In this document: in pieces, positions 25,101 to 32,295 of the stretch
Layout: every line of letters starts with the position of its first letter
Position numbering within the stretch: the stretch's first letter is position 1
DNA from: Pycnopodia helianthoides
Lineage: Eukaryota > Echinodermata > Asteroidea > Forcipulatida > Asteriidae
Length of the DNA: 64,000 nucleotides
Direction: 5' to 3'
NCBI GenBank assembly: GCA_032158295.1
Contig: CM063246.1
Location: 19,092,991 to 19,156,990, forward strand
The notes under the pieces: generated by a model
The model's input: only the letters and a program-made list of their open reading frames with translations
The model's database searches: none
Told to the model about the DNA's origin: nothing
Translations under genes and position numbers: made by a program

Positions 25101-28100
25101 CCCCAAGCTGCTTAATTTAGCGCTACGGGGTTAATCCAACACAATACTGTCTCAGCCCTCTCAGGTTCCCATTTATACACCTGGGTTAAGAGAAGCAATT
25201 ATGATTAAGTGCCTTGCTACAGGACATGTGTCATGACTGGGATTCGAACATTCTGATGATTCAACCTTAATAACTTGAGTCCGATGCAGAAGAGCGTTCA
25301 GCTACAACACACCACAAGAACCTTGCAGCCACGACACACCTCAAGACCCTTGCAGCCACGACACACCTCAAGACCCTTGCAGCCACGACACACCTCAAGA
25401 CCCTTGCAGCCACGACACACCTCAAGAACCTTGCAGCCACGACACACCTCAAGACCCTTGCAGCCACGACACACCTCAAGAACTGGTGGTGCAACAACTC
25501 AACATTCCGATCAGTGTGCTCTGATCGTCTTTAGGACCTTAGCTCGCAAGTCTGAGGAAACCTGTAAGCAAGGGTGCTTGCAATGAACCAGAAACACCGG
25601 CGTTAACCCCTACTCTTCCATGACAAGTGTTCTGGGCACTTTCATGTGCACTACCAATCCTAGTACACGGGACCAACGGCATGTGTATTGTGGCGTCCCT
25701 TTGTTTGATGTCTTTTTATCTTTTGTAAGTAATGATTGTGTTTTGTATCTTTTTATCCTGTTAATATCATTATAATTCAGCTGTTTTGCTGCGATTTTGA
25801 TATGTAAAAATAAATAAATAAATAAATCTGAAGGACAAAGCAATTTTGGTAAAGCATCTTGCTCAAGGACACAAGTGACACGACCAGAACTCAAACACAC
25901 ACTCTGCTGATCAGAAACACCAGATCTTGAGTCCATGACTGGGTGCGATGCAATCTTTGACTGTAACTTCTGGGCAAATCTTCAAGTCAAACTTTTACCC
26001 CGCCCCACAGACAGCCAAAGGTATTGTGAGAACCCATCAAACTCACCCCCGGATACCACATGGTCTCCGCAGAACACCAACGCCTTGATGTCGTGGGTGT
26101 GGCCCACTTTATGCCCTCTCTCGCTGATGTTCCGCGACCGCACCCACGTTAGCGACTCTCCGCTGCCCTCCTTGTCGACAAGATGGAACTGTGAGATGAC
26201 GGGTTCGATTCCTGCTGTACAGACGGACTTCTCATCCTCGCTGATGCACAGTGTCTGAACGTCAGCTTTGTGGCTTTGGAAACTCTGTTGGTAAACACAA
26301 AACAAAAGTCTTCAACTTCTAAAAACACAAATCTTCAATCTCTAAAAACATAAGTCTTCAATCTCTGAAAAAAAACAAGTCTTCAATTTCTAAAAACACA
26401 TCTTTATTAACACATAAGTCTTTAATTTCTAAAAACAAAGTCTTCAGTTTCTAAAAACATTCCTGAAAGGTAGGCACAGAATATAGGAGATTCTTACAGT
26501 GCGGCCTTCGGAGTTCACCAAAGTGAGGCAAATTTCCTAAAAGAGGTTGACTAAATAAATCACACTCACAACTCGGCACCGCATGGGCAGTTTGGGGCAC
26601 CCGCCTGAAATGGCTGAAATAATTGTGAAAAACGTTCCCTGGCAAAAAATCTATGCCACACAGAGAAAACTGACCTTGCTGCATTACCTGCATTCAAAAC
26701 ATGAAAAAATGAACTAACATTGGGTTGTCGTATGGCAGGCAAAGTGCGACGACCAAACACTTGTCAACCCTTTTCCCATGAAACACTGCAAAAAAGCCTC
26801 ATTAGGGCAATCTGTGAAAGGTGCACTGTATTGCATGATTTCGTCCACACCAATAAATCATTAGGAAAATGGGCTCCAAAATCCGGAAGATGCACAACAA
26901 AAATGGTTATTCCCGAAGTCCGGAAAAATCTGGATAGATCTCATTTCTGATATTGATACCTTAATCAATGTTCCCATTGTCCCGTTCCAGAACTGTGTCT
27001 TCCCTGTGGAGTCGCAGCTGATGATGGTGTAGTTACTGGTGATAGCCACACGCCATACGATTGTATCCGGGGTGCTAATCTACTGCGGATTGAAACCTTA
27101 GGCATGCTGATTCTCTGCACAGAATGGCCTTGGAGAAAAATCAAAGAATAGATGAAACAATTAATGATATAATAATGAAAATACGTAGTTCTGATATAGC
27201 ACTTTACCACACCTGATGGGCGTCTCAAAGTGCTCAGTATTTTTTCCTGCAAGGTATGCAAAGCTATGTTTTGAAGTACGAGACCATTTATGAGACCATT
27301 TTCGATAAAAAAAAACCAATACCTGTGCAACGTTCCATATCCTAATGGTGTTGATTGACCCGTAACAATGACCTCATCTGACCTGTGCCATGCCAACGAG
27401 ATAACACGGCCTTCCTCAGGGTCAAGGGACCGGTCAAAGATCACGCCTTCACCAAGAATTTCAAACAGTCTGACGCAGCCGTCTTCCGAACCAGTCTGCA
27501 AAATTTGGGTGAAATAAAAAGTATAGAAACCAGCTCAGTAAGGAAACAAACAAGTATTATTCAAAGAGGTTTAGGCATGGTTATGACCTTAGTTGGTGGC
27601 TGGCCACTTTCAATGATCCTCGCCTTCGGCTTGGTCCATTAACAGCAGCCAACTAGTATCCTCACTTGGTGTATCCCAACATATGCACAAAATAACAAAC
27701 CTGTGAAAATTTGGGCTCAATTGGTCATCAAAGTTGCAAGAAAATAATGAAAGAAAAAACCACCCTTGTTGCATTAGAATTGTGTGCTTTCAAATGCCTA
27801 AGAAGGCCTTTCTCAGAGTCAAAACATTTAGTGAGAAATTACCTCTTTCTCAAAAACTACATTACTTCAGAGGGAGTCGTTTCTCACAATATTTTATACT
27901 ACCAACAGCTCTCAGGTGCTCCTCATACCAAGTGAGTTTTTATGGTGAGGTGTCTCTTGATTAATTATCAAAAGTATCCACTGCCTTTCAGTATGGTGCA
28001 TTACCAAAAACCGCTGTGCTTTATTTCACTGTCTCTTTCTCTTGTCATGGCAATGTTATGTCACTCACCGCTAAATGAGTGCCTGCATGATTCTGCTGCA

Positions 28101-29945
28101 TACACCAGAAAGCACTTCCATACATCACTGACTTCTGCAAGACAAATTTACAAATAGAAGCCAAGTTGTTATTTTTGAAACCAACGATGCCTCCAAAGTG
28201 TACTTAATCACTGTGAATCAGAAGCCTCCGGAATCCTGTACCGAACCAGAACCCCTACCCATCAAGGATAAGTGTTCTGGGTTCTTTACGTGCATTACCT
28301 ACCCTAGTACACAGGACCTACCCCTTACGACCAATCAGAAGGACAAAGAAAATTAAGGGGTAAAGTATTTTGCTCAAGGACACAAGCATTGTGACAGGCC
28401 AGGCCGGGTTTGAACCCACACTCTGTTAACAGCAAAACTTGAATACGCTGCACTAGACTGCTTTGCCATGACGAAATAACCCTCTCCAGTATGTTGTTTG
28501 TTGCCATTATAAAACGCCCACATTACTTTAAGTCAATAGATCATTCAGGAAACCAGATTTATAACATCAACAAATTCATAAATTTCCTATTGTGGACATG
28601 GATTAAAATTCACAAATTTCCTATTATGGAAAGGGATTAAAGCAAGTTTGAGTGGGAGAAGCTTCTAAGCAATTCATGTACAAAAAATGTGTTTCACAAA
28701 ATCTGATCCAAAAAGTTTGATAATTTCTGAGACATTTATCAGTCACTCTAGAAAATGATTATCAAGCACAGGAATGGAAAAGCATTACTCCAAGGTACAA
28801 CCATAGATTGGTAAATACCCCAACAATTTATGACCACAAAAACTTACGTGGTGAGAAGCACTGCGGCTGTTGATAGCATAAACTATTGTGATTCCCTTTG
28901 AAGTAATATGGTTTGGATAATTTTCACCCCCGAAACATTTGAGTATGATTCTGAGGGTTGGTGTCCGTTTGCGAATGCTGCGGCCAGAGATGCAGTTGGT
29001 ACCCGCTTACCGCACATTACAGAACGCGCCTCCGAACAATGCGCTATTTGGGGTATCAACTCTCTTTTGTGCATGTTTGTATACGATTTTGACACCCAAA
29101 ACAACACCCAGGATAGGCACATGTGAGTATGCTGCGCATTGTGCAAGGGGGTCTATAAATCAGCATTACATTAACAACAACCAATCTATGACCCTACCTT
29201 TGAGATTAACTTAAGCAGTTGCTATATTGCATTTTACTAATAAAATGAAGTCATCTTATTGTGTTGATGAAGGTTGTTAGAAAGATTTTTCAAGCTTACT
29301 TTCGGACAGCATCTCATCAAGTCATATTCAGTAACATCTCCCTGTAGACCGGCAGAGAACAGCCTTCCATTCACCCATGCTAAGGAATCAACCCTTCTCT
29401 TCTCAGATCCTGGAATAACCTGCAGTCAGTCAATAGATAATGTCAAATGCTCAACTGCCTTTTATACCCTTTCTTGGTAGTCAAAGAGGGCGTTTGTAGG
29501 CGTGATTTGGACTAATTGGTCATAAATGTTCTGGAGCTTCGTATGCCTCGTTGTCTTTGTTGAGAGTGTTCCCCCACCCCCTTCCCCTGTGTCTGATCCA
29601 AATGGCCTCCCTAAGCCATCTAGTAACATCCAGTAACATCTACATTTATTAATCCCAAAACAAATAAACAAACACACAAACAAACACCCCAACAAACAAG
29701 CACCCTCAAAAAAATAAAATAAACCCCAAACAAACAAACAAACAAACACACAAACAAACAACAAACAAACCAACCTTTTCCTGATACCATTTGTCCCTGA
29801 TGCTCCATATATCCACAGATCCATCCTCCCTTCCCACAGCTAGTCTGTCACCCGCTGTCTTACTGGATCTATCACATGCAATGCATTGAATAGCGCTGGG
29901 TGTGAAGTCAAAGAACTTCACATGGTGAACTCGAAATTCTCCCAT
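1158..29945 (-). CDS. UTP4: UTP4 / cirhin, WD40 protein of the SSU processome (12 coding exons, 3' end outside window)
   Basis: UTP4 is a two-propeller WD40 protein of the t-UTP (UTP-A) complex, which acts in the nucleolus in pre-18S rRNA processing. Coding exons on the minus strand, 5' to 3': 29945-29775, 29419-29300, 28134-28069, 27495-27323, about 27128-26960, 26284-26047, 24833-24724, 23719-23620, 21826-21762, 4463-4347, 1980-1882, 1313-1158. All introns are GT-AG, and the phases fit except around exons 4 and 5. Exon 1 encodes MGEFRVHHVKFF, close to the cirhin N-terminus as I remember it. Later landmarks are SAGLQGDVTEYDL (exon 2), GSEDGCVRLFE (exon 4), SFQSHKADVQTL (exon 6), LLLFQFPLHLEVWKLG (exon 8) and CSAISPCGRWLAYS (exon 10), each in the order expected for cirhin. 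About 528 of roughly 690 residues are present; the last part of the second propeller lies left of position 1. The exon 9-10 intron is 17.3 kb. Confidence 0.95.
1981..4346 (-). other. UTP4: UTP4 intron 10
   Basis: Only one reversed SINE (2902-3065), a G(14) run near 2622 and diverged repeats such as the paired CCGAATTGG segments near 3690-3970 are visible. No gene is seen. Confidence 0.6.
2902..3065 (-). repeat. tRNA-Leu-type SINE, reversed, in UTP4 intron 10
   Basis: TACGGCTTTACACCCTATCT, GTGCCTTGCTTGATGACACA, CCGGGATTCGAACCCACACT and CTGATCAGAAACACCAGAGC appear in order, the exact reverse of the plus-strand SINE at 44175. Confidence 0.65.
4347..4463 (-). CDS. UTP4: UTP4 coding exon 10
   Basis: This exon has 39 codons in phase 0 at both ends, encoding GGEHVACSAISPCGRWLAYS and then DVNRVRLFHLTHTPLSLAK. 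It lies 17.3 kb from exon 9 and matches the cirhin blade with the SPCG.W.AYS pattern. Its polypyrimidine tract is a (CT)n microsatellite (4473-4530 region, read on the minus strand), so acceptor strength may vary with repeat length. Confidence 0.9.
4702..5060. repeat. Degenerate TTAA-type miniature transposon in UTP4 intron 9
   Basis: It opens with TTAAAGGCAAAGTGCACCGT and carries AAATCTGTGAAAGTTTCATC, but the right terminus is not clear. Extent is approximate. Confidence 0.35.
5316..5352. repeat. Duplicated TGCGCGCATGCGCA palindromes
   Basis: Two copies, 5316-5329 and 5339-5352, are 23 bp apart. Each contains CGCGCATGCGCA, a match to the NRF1-type consensus. They lie inside the large UTP4 intron 9. 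Confidence 0.5.
7560..8295. repeat. Foldback repeat, copy B, in UTP4 intron 9
   Basis: This is a direct relative of 1-830 (CTGTATTTGACCTTGGAGCC, AAGGAATGGCACAACATTGG, GATACCCTTCAAGTGCAA), about 80% alike by eye, with the same inverted arms. Confidence 0.6.
9760..10245. repeat. Two adjacent foldback elements of the GCTTAGCA family
   Basis: Each unit is bounded by CCCAATTTCATAAAG-like and CTCTATAAAATTGGGCC-like termini and carries GCTTAGCA/TGCTAAGC inner motifs. Related units lie at 18430-18530 (half) and 47786-47975. Confidence 0.55.
12128..12205. repeat. Fragment of the tRNA-Asn-like repeat
   Basis: GGTTTGGGGTTGAACAAAGC and AGAGCGGGATTTGAACCAAC are followed by a break. It lies beside a (TA)n tract at 12100-12122. 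Confidence 0.5.
12872..13214. repeat. TTAA-flanked miniature transposon in UTP4 intron 9
   Basis: This element is about 90% alike by eye to the reverse complement of 36260-36597 and has the same TTAA flanks, terminal repeats and central CG-rich palindrome. TTAA target duplication is typical of piggyBac-type elements; membership is inferred. Confidence 0.7.
16531..16643. repeat. tRNA-Asn-like repeat, truncated copy
   Basis: GTCAAGCAATGAACCACAAG, GGGTTGAACAAAG and the reversed B box GGGATTTGAACCAACGACC are present, but the sequence breaks before the A box. Confidence 0.55.
16722..16968. repeat. tRNA-Asn-derived repeat with outer inverted repeats
   Basis: The reversed tRNA-like part (about 16813-16877) has A box TAGCTCAGTTGGTAGAGC, an anticodon-loop-like ACGTTAA (GTT, Asn) and B box GGTTCAAATCC. 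The element is bounded by TTTGGGGTTGAACAA and TTGTTCAACCCCAAA, so it can fold back. U33 is replaced by C, arguing against a working tRNA. Confidence 0.6.
18430..18530. repeat. Half copy of the GCTTAGCA foldback family
   Basis: CTGGTAAGCTGCATGTTGCC, TATGCTAAGCAAAATTCTGT and TTTAAAAATAGGGCCC match one arm of the family. Confidence 0.4.
18616..19265. repeat. Degenerate ~230-250-bp tandem repeat, about 2.7 units, UTP4 intron 9
   Basis: Each unit has a TTACACACTCTTGTACATCA-like block, CGACACAACAGGGCTGT, CTTCTTCCGTTGACGGCATC and CTCTCAAGAAAAATCTA in order, then CCTGAAAC. Three successive versions begin near 18690, 18920 and 19130. No coding frame persists. Confidence 0.7.
21189..21260 (-). repeat. 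SINE body fragment
   Basis: Only the distal body is present (TACGTGCATTACACAACACA, GGACCTACGGCT); the tRNA head is absent. Confidence 0.4.
21955..22100 (-). repeat. Another tRNA-like SINE, reversed
   Basis: The B-box-like GTGGGATTCGAACCGGTGTC and the head CACCGAGCCAATCTGATGCC read as a tRNA-related head on the minus strand. It is not the Leu or Asn family; the parent tRNA was not determined. Confidence 0.45.
22230..22588. repeat. TTAA-flanked miniature transposon in UTP4 intron 8
   Basis: It starts TTAAAGACAAAGTAAACC and ends in CCCTTTTTAA. It shares blocks with 34907-35254 and 46691-47034 (ATCTCAAAAGGTGTTCGCG, CAATCTGAGCAACGTTTCTG). Confidence 0.55.
22661..22940. repeat. Palindromic head-to-head pair of tRNA-Asn-like units
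   Basis: A reversed tRNA-like unit (about 22739-22810) faces a forward unit (22852-22916, GGGCTAGATAGCTCAGTTGG...) around ATATTGACAAAATAAGGAGA. The outer ends are GGGGTTGAACAA and TTGTTCAACCCC, and ATATATTTTAAA lies on both sides, perhaps the target duplication. Confidence 0.6.
24206..24346. repeat. Foldback element in UTP4 intron 7
   Basis: GATTTCATGAAACTTT...AGTCCACTTGTGCAAGA pairs with TGCGCAAGTGGACT...AAAGTTTTGTGAAATC. It sits about 80 bp from the splice-site minisatellite. Confidence 0.55.
24429..24733. repeat. 16-bp x 19 minisatellite spanning the UTP4 exon 7 5' splice site
   Basis: On the plus strand the unit is CTCACAATGGGGTATA, repeated 19 times with essentially no variation (first CAATGG at 24435, last at 24723, spacing exactly 16). 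On the transcribed strand the unit reads ATTGTGAGTATACCCC, so each copy contains an exon-end-like ATT followed by the donor GTGAGTAT. The right end lies inside exon 7; the left end lies in the intron at GTAGCAGAG. The high identity suggests recent expansion. Confidence 0.97.
24724..24833 (-). CDS. UTP4: UTP4 coding exon 7, whose 5' splice site is tandemly amplified
   Basis: The exon begins after the acceptor ATGGCTAG in phase 1, encodes GVDTNLMVSPVEVDASHQKF and ends ...LLPAYPI at 24724 in phase 0, followed by the donor GTGAGTAT. Exon 8 starts AAA TCT CGC (KSRVCSAPDAQLLLFQF), and the joined protein aligns with cirhin without a gap. The last eight exonic bases plus the first eight intronic bases are exactly the unit of a 16-bp tandem array that continues into the intron to 24429. 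Confidence 0.88.
25205..25298 (-). repeat. tRNA-Leu-type SINE, partial, reversed
   Basis: GTGCCTTGCTACAGGACATG, a B-box-like GGGATTCGAAC and CTTGAGTCCGATGC match the reversed SINE best seen at 44175-44345, with internal losses. Confidence 0.5.
25298..25484. repeat. 27-bp x ~7 minisatellite grown from a SINE end, UTP4 intron 6
   Basis: The unit is ACCCTTGCAGCCACGACACA plus CCTCAAG. The first, diverged unit (GTTCAGCTACAACACACC) lines up with the head of a reversed tRNA-Leu-like SINE (GCTCGGCCACGACAC), whose body lies at about 25205-25298. The array therefore appears to have arisen from the SINE's 5' end plus flank. Confidence 0.85.
25610..25945 (-). repeat. tRNA-Leu-type SINE interrupted by a LINE-like 3' tail
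   Basis: SINE body at 25610-25690 (GTGCACTACCAATCCTAGTA) and SINE head at 25828-25945 (CTGATCAGAAACACCAGATC, TTGAGTCC) are separated by 25690-25827. That insert ends in AAAATAAATAAATAAATAAA, like the 3' end of a non-LTR retrotransposon. No ORF was found in the insert. Confidence 0.45.
26960..27128 (-). CDS. UTP4: UTP4 coding exon 5, boundary uncertain, second apparent frameshift
   Basis: The 3' part encodes TPDTIVWRVAITSNYTIIS followed by CDSTGKTQFWNGTMGTLIK and a GTATCA donor; this is clearly the cirhin blade with the IVW and TGK.QFW patterns. The 5' part encodes GHSVQRISMPK in a different frame. The two frames meet near 27080, where one base is missing. If the acceptor CTCCAAG (exon start 27128) is used, the phase also disagrees with exon 4 by one base. 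An alternative acceptor, TGTGCAG, gives a start at 27114 with matching phase but drops GHSVQ. Confidence 0.7.
27185..27295. repeat. Dispersed repeat in UTP4 intron 4
   Basis: CTGCAAGGTATGCAAAGCTA and GTTTTGAAGTACGAGACC place it with the repeats at 39160 and 52434. Confidence 0.45.
27323..27495 (-). CDS. UTP4: UTP4 coding exon 4 with apparent 1-bp frameshift
   Basis: The exon begins ACT GGT TCG after a TTTTGCAG acceptor and encodes TGSEDGCVRLFEI and then RVISLAWHRSDEVIVTG in frame. At the CCC run 27359-27361 (GGG on the coding strand) the WD40 reading continues only in the +1 frame, as SINTIRIWNVAQ, up to the donor at 27323. One base is therefore missing compared with the expected blade, which ends in an IRIW motif. 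The exon is 173 bp, and 174 would be in frame. The cause is an assembly error in a G run or a true mutation; the flanking exons are intact. Confidence 0.8.
27644..27988. repeat. Degenerate miniature transposon, second subfamily, in UTP4 intron 3
   Basis: It shares long blocks with 37146-37507 (CTCACTTGGTGTATCC, TTGCAAGAAAATAATGAAAG, CTTTCTCAAAAACTACATTA) and ends AGTATCCACTGCCTTTCA. The 5' end lacks a clear TTAA. No coding pattern is visible. Confidence 0.5.
28265..28462 (-). repeat. tRNA-Leu-type SINE, reversed, in UTP4 intron 2
   Basis: The body has ACGTGCATTACCTACCCTAG and TGCTCAAGGACACAAGC, then the B-box region CCGGGTTTGAACCCACAC and a degraded head. It is the same family as 44175-44345. 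Confidence 0.55.
29640..29774. repeat. (CAAA)n simple repeat abutting the UTP4 exon 1 donor
   Basis: CAAACAAACAAACAAACA-type repeats run up to the exon 1/intron 1 junction at 29775, so the intron starts GTTGGTTTGTTTG on the transcribed strand. Confidence 0.85.
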
Positions 29946-29963
29946 GGCTTCTGGTTCAAAAAC
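29775..29963 (-). CDS. UTP4: UTP4 coding exon 1 with start codon
   Basis: The ATG is at 29945-29943, and 57 codons run to 29775, ending in phase 0. The start is chosen because MGEFRVHHVKFF aligns with the known start of cirhin and the first WD40 blade (RLAVGREDGSVDIW) follows. A splice acceptor, TTATTGCTGCAG, ends at 29964, so the exon probably carries an 18-nt 5' UTR piece and an upstream noncoding exon exists. The donor is the weaker GTTGGT, and the intron runs at once into a (TTTG)n simple repeat. Confidence 0.9.
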
Positions 29964-30379
29964 CTGCAGCAATAAAGCCAACAATTTTTAGTCTTGAAAT
30001 AAATTTGATGTCCTTTCTCTCTCAAAAACTAATGCCAAACAAGATGCAATAATCGTAGCTCTTAGTCACGCCCCTTCAACAGAGGGTTGCCGTTATCGCA
30101 ACTAATTGACAACCGTTGGGAGAATTGAGGGTTATAATTATCGCAACAACAACAACATTTTTGTCAGTCTCTCTGTTAAGTTTTTGGTCGTTTTCTTTGC
30201 CTCTAGAAAACAGAGGGCTATGAAAAGAGCTCTAAACACCGAGTGTCACTCTCCCGGCCGTGCATCCAGCCAAAGAGAACGGAATATTTACTTGAGGTTC
30301 GCGCAAAAATTATAGAATCGCAGGATTTATAGATTATACAGGAAATTCGTGTGAACATGTCAGAAACGGAGGTTAGCCG

Positions 30380-30480
30380 CTCAACTGTCGACTTGTCTTG
30401 GCCATCCGTCGAGTTGTCTCAAAGTCGAGTTGTCCGAACGAACGAGTTGTCCAAACGGACGAGTTGTCTGACATTCACAG
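30380..30480. repeat. Short tandem repeat, ~17-bp GAGTTGTC units
   Basis: CGAGTTGTC recurs about five times with variable AAACGGA-type linkers. It resembles the arm structure of a foldback element, but no matching inverted arm was found nearby. Confidence 0.6.
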
Positions 30481-30519
30481 TAACTTGTGATGATTGATGT
30501 TTGATGGAATGATGGGTAA

Positions 30520-30600
30520 TGCTATAATATCAGGTTATTCAATAACCTGATATTATAACCTGATATTATAACCTGATATTATAACCTGATATTATAACGT
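30520..30600. repeat. 13-bp tandem repeat ATAACCTGATATT with hairpin start
   Basis: The unit repeats about five times and begins with an inverted copy (AATATCAGGTTATT), so the 5' end forms a hairpin. Confidence 0.75.
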
Positions 30601-30669
30601 TACCCATTAAAGTTATTGCATTTATATCTTCTCAATTTGGGGAGATTATTACTCCATGGTGTACCGGAA

Positions 30670-31781
30670 ACCAGTCAACTCGCCCCCCAGCAAAGTCGCC
30701 CACTACAAAGTCGCCCCCCAACAAAGTCGCCCACCACAAAGTCGCCCCCTGTCAAAGTCGCCCCTCACAAAGTCGCCCCCTGACAGAGTTGCCCCTCACA
30801 AAGTCGCCCCCTGACAGAGTCACCCCCCAACAAAGTCGCCCCCTGACACTGTCGCCCCCTAACAAAGTCGCCCAGTGTATCGTTGAGCGACGTAGCGTGC
30901 ACGGCGGGTTTGAGCGTGTTTAATCTTTGTGTTGTAGCAGCTTCTTTTAAATATTAGAACACTAAAATAATATATATATAACAGGTTATTTACATTTTAT
31001 TTACAGAATATATATACATCAAATAAATTATCAAGCAGAAGTGAACATGAGGGTAATGGGAAGTTATATTTCACGAGTGTTTATTTGGAGAAGTTTGGAC
31101 TGTCTTAAGTTGGTGAATCCAGTGTGATTGATTCATCTATGCTTGCAGTGTGTGTCATCACCATTGCGAGCCTCAAGTGATCTTCTTTATACTAGCGGGT
31201 TCGCGCGCGGCACCCCCGCTAGGAATCATTGCGTATAAAATGCTGCAAATGTAGCGTTGTGGTTGTGTACGGGGGGGGGGGGGGGCAGGGGGTGGTAAGT
31301 GGAAAATCGCGGGGGTTGCGGTTTATGGGAAAAATATAAAATTACATAGGAAATGTCAGATATAGTCCAGGCCCATAAAGGTGCTTTTTTAATGTCGACC
31401 TGAATTGAATGGATTAATTGACTTGGGTTTCAGCGCCGGGAGTGTTCCAAATCGCCGCTTCTCCCACTCCGAGAATCATCCCAGCGCATCATCGCAATCG
31501 CAACATAACAAAGCGGGCAGTCCACCCCTAGACGGGTCCCAGGGGGACACTTACACCGACGGCGAAATCGGTGCCAAGAAGATGTTACGTGCTTAATTTA
31601 ATTCAGAAAATTGTCTATGTTTGATTCAGATTTACATAATATTAGAAGGCCACTTCAAAGTAAAAAAAAGTGAAATCTTCTTGGGTGACTTTGTTAGGGG
31701 GCGACAGTGTCAGGGGGCGACTTTGTAAGTGAGGGGGCGACTTTGTAGTGGGCGACTTTGCTTGGGGGCGAGTTGACTGGT
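30670..31781. mobile_element. TU-like foldback transposon with tandem-repeat arms
   Basis: Outer ends ACCAGTCAACTCG and CGAGTTGACTGGT bound arms made of degenerate 16-17-bp units (CAAAGTCGCCCCCTGA; left arm 30670-30878, right arm about 31672-31781, inverted). The same unit order appears in both arms (CCCACTAC, then CCCCCTCA, then CTGACACTGTCG). The middle is unrelated and holds an exon-like segment at 31437-31596. Sea urchin TU elements have this structure. No clear target duplication was seen. It lies in the probable UTP4 5'-UTR intron. Confidence 0.75.
31437..31596 (+). pseudogene. Exon-like fragment carried inside the foldback element
   Basis: After a TTGGGTTTCAG acceptor-like sequence, about 52 codons run to TAA at 31594-31596. 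The product is hydrophilic (RRFSHSENHPSASSQSQHNK, then DGSQGDTYTDGEIGAKKM), and base composition is higher in GC than the surroundings. I do not recognise the protein. It looks like the last exon of a host gene captured between the arms, but chance cannot be excluded. Confidence 0.35.
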
Positions 31782-31978
31782 ATTCGTTGTACCAAATAAT
31801 AGAGCAATCATGATAGTGACTCGTGAGTACACGACCGGCCGCCGACCACGTTTCACTCAGTTGAAGCTTTCTGGACATTTTTACTCTCATATAATGTATA
31901 AAGTCCCCTTCAAAATAAAACATTGTTTTTTTTACTGATAAACTTCAACAAAATGTTAGAATAAAAGGACATACTTAC

Positions 31979-32295
31979 GACAGAACATCGCCGGTGTGTA
32001 CAGTATTCAGGTTACCGCATGCCACAGTAGTGGGCAACATGTGTGTTACTAACTCTAAGTTTCTGACCAACGGGTCCTTTGATTGGCCTACAATATACAA
32101 TAGGGTAAAATCTGTCCAATAGTATCTCTCGTCTTAGTCAACATTTTATCACGATTTACTAGGAGCCTTTGAACTCTTGGTGGCGCTGTTACCTAAACAA
32201 AATAATTTTCGCGCGAAACGTTTATCACTTAGGAATGTCTATTAATTTTTCGTTGTTATTGCCTCGAACTAAGTATTCATGCTTCATTCAGTAAG
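31979..32295. promoter_or_regulatory. Divergent UTP4-CHTF8 promoter with CCAAT boxes and E2F-like palindrome
   Basis: On the minus strand a strong donor (CTGTC then GTAAGTAT) ends a probable noncoding UTP4 exon 1 at 31979; on the plus strand the CHTF8 ATG is at 32296. Both transcription starts should fall in this ~320 bp. Visible sites are ATTGG at 32082-32086 and CCAAT at 32116-32120 (opposite orientations, NF-Y type), and TTTTCGCGCGAAA at 32206-32218, a palindrome matching the E2F consensus TTTSGCGC on both strands, 78 bp before the CHTF8 ATG. No TATA box is obvious. Promoter function is inferred. Confidence 0.6.

Noticed and set aside
25267..25586. Opposed open frames with 9-residue periods (VLRCVVAAR; LQPRHTSRP)
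   Set aside because: The 27-bp minisatellite is a multiple of three without stops, so open frames arise automatically.
28186..28211. A short peptide IKYTLEAS on the minus strand, similar to a cirhin segment, considered as an extra UTP4 exon
   Set aside because: Acceptor phase introduces a stop or requires a poor site; the exon at 28134-28069 (YGSAFWCM...THLA) fits homology, phase and splice sites without it.
29462..29824. Open frames rich in CLFVCLFVC on the minus strand
   Set aside because: They are translation of the (CAAA)n repeat; only the UTP4 exon 1 part is coding. The similar VCLFVCLFV frame at about 45160-45320 is rejected for the same reason.
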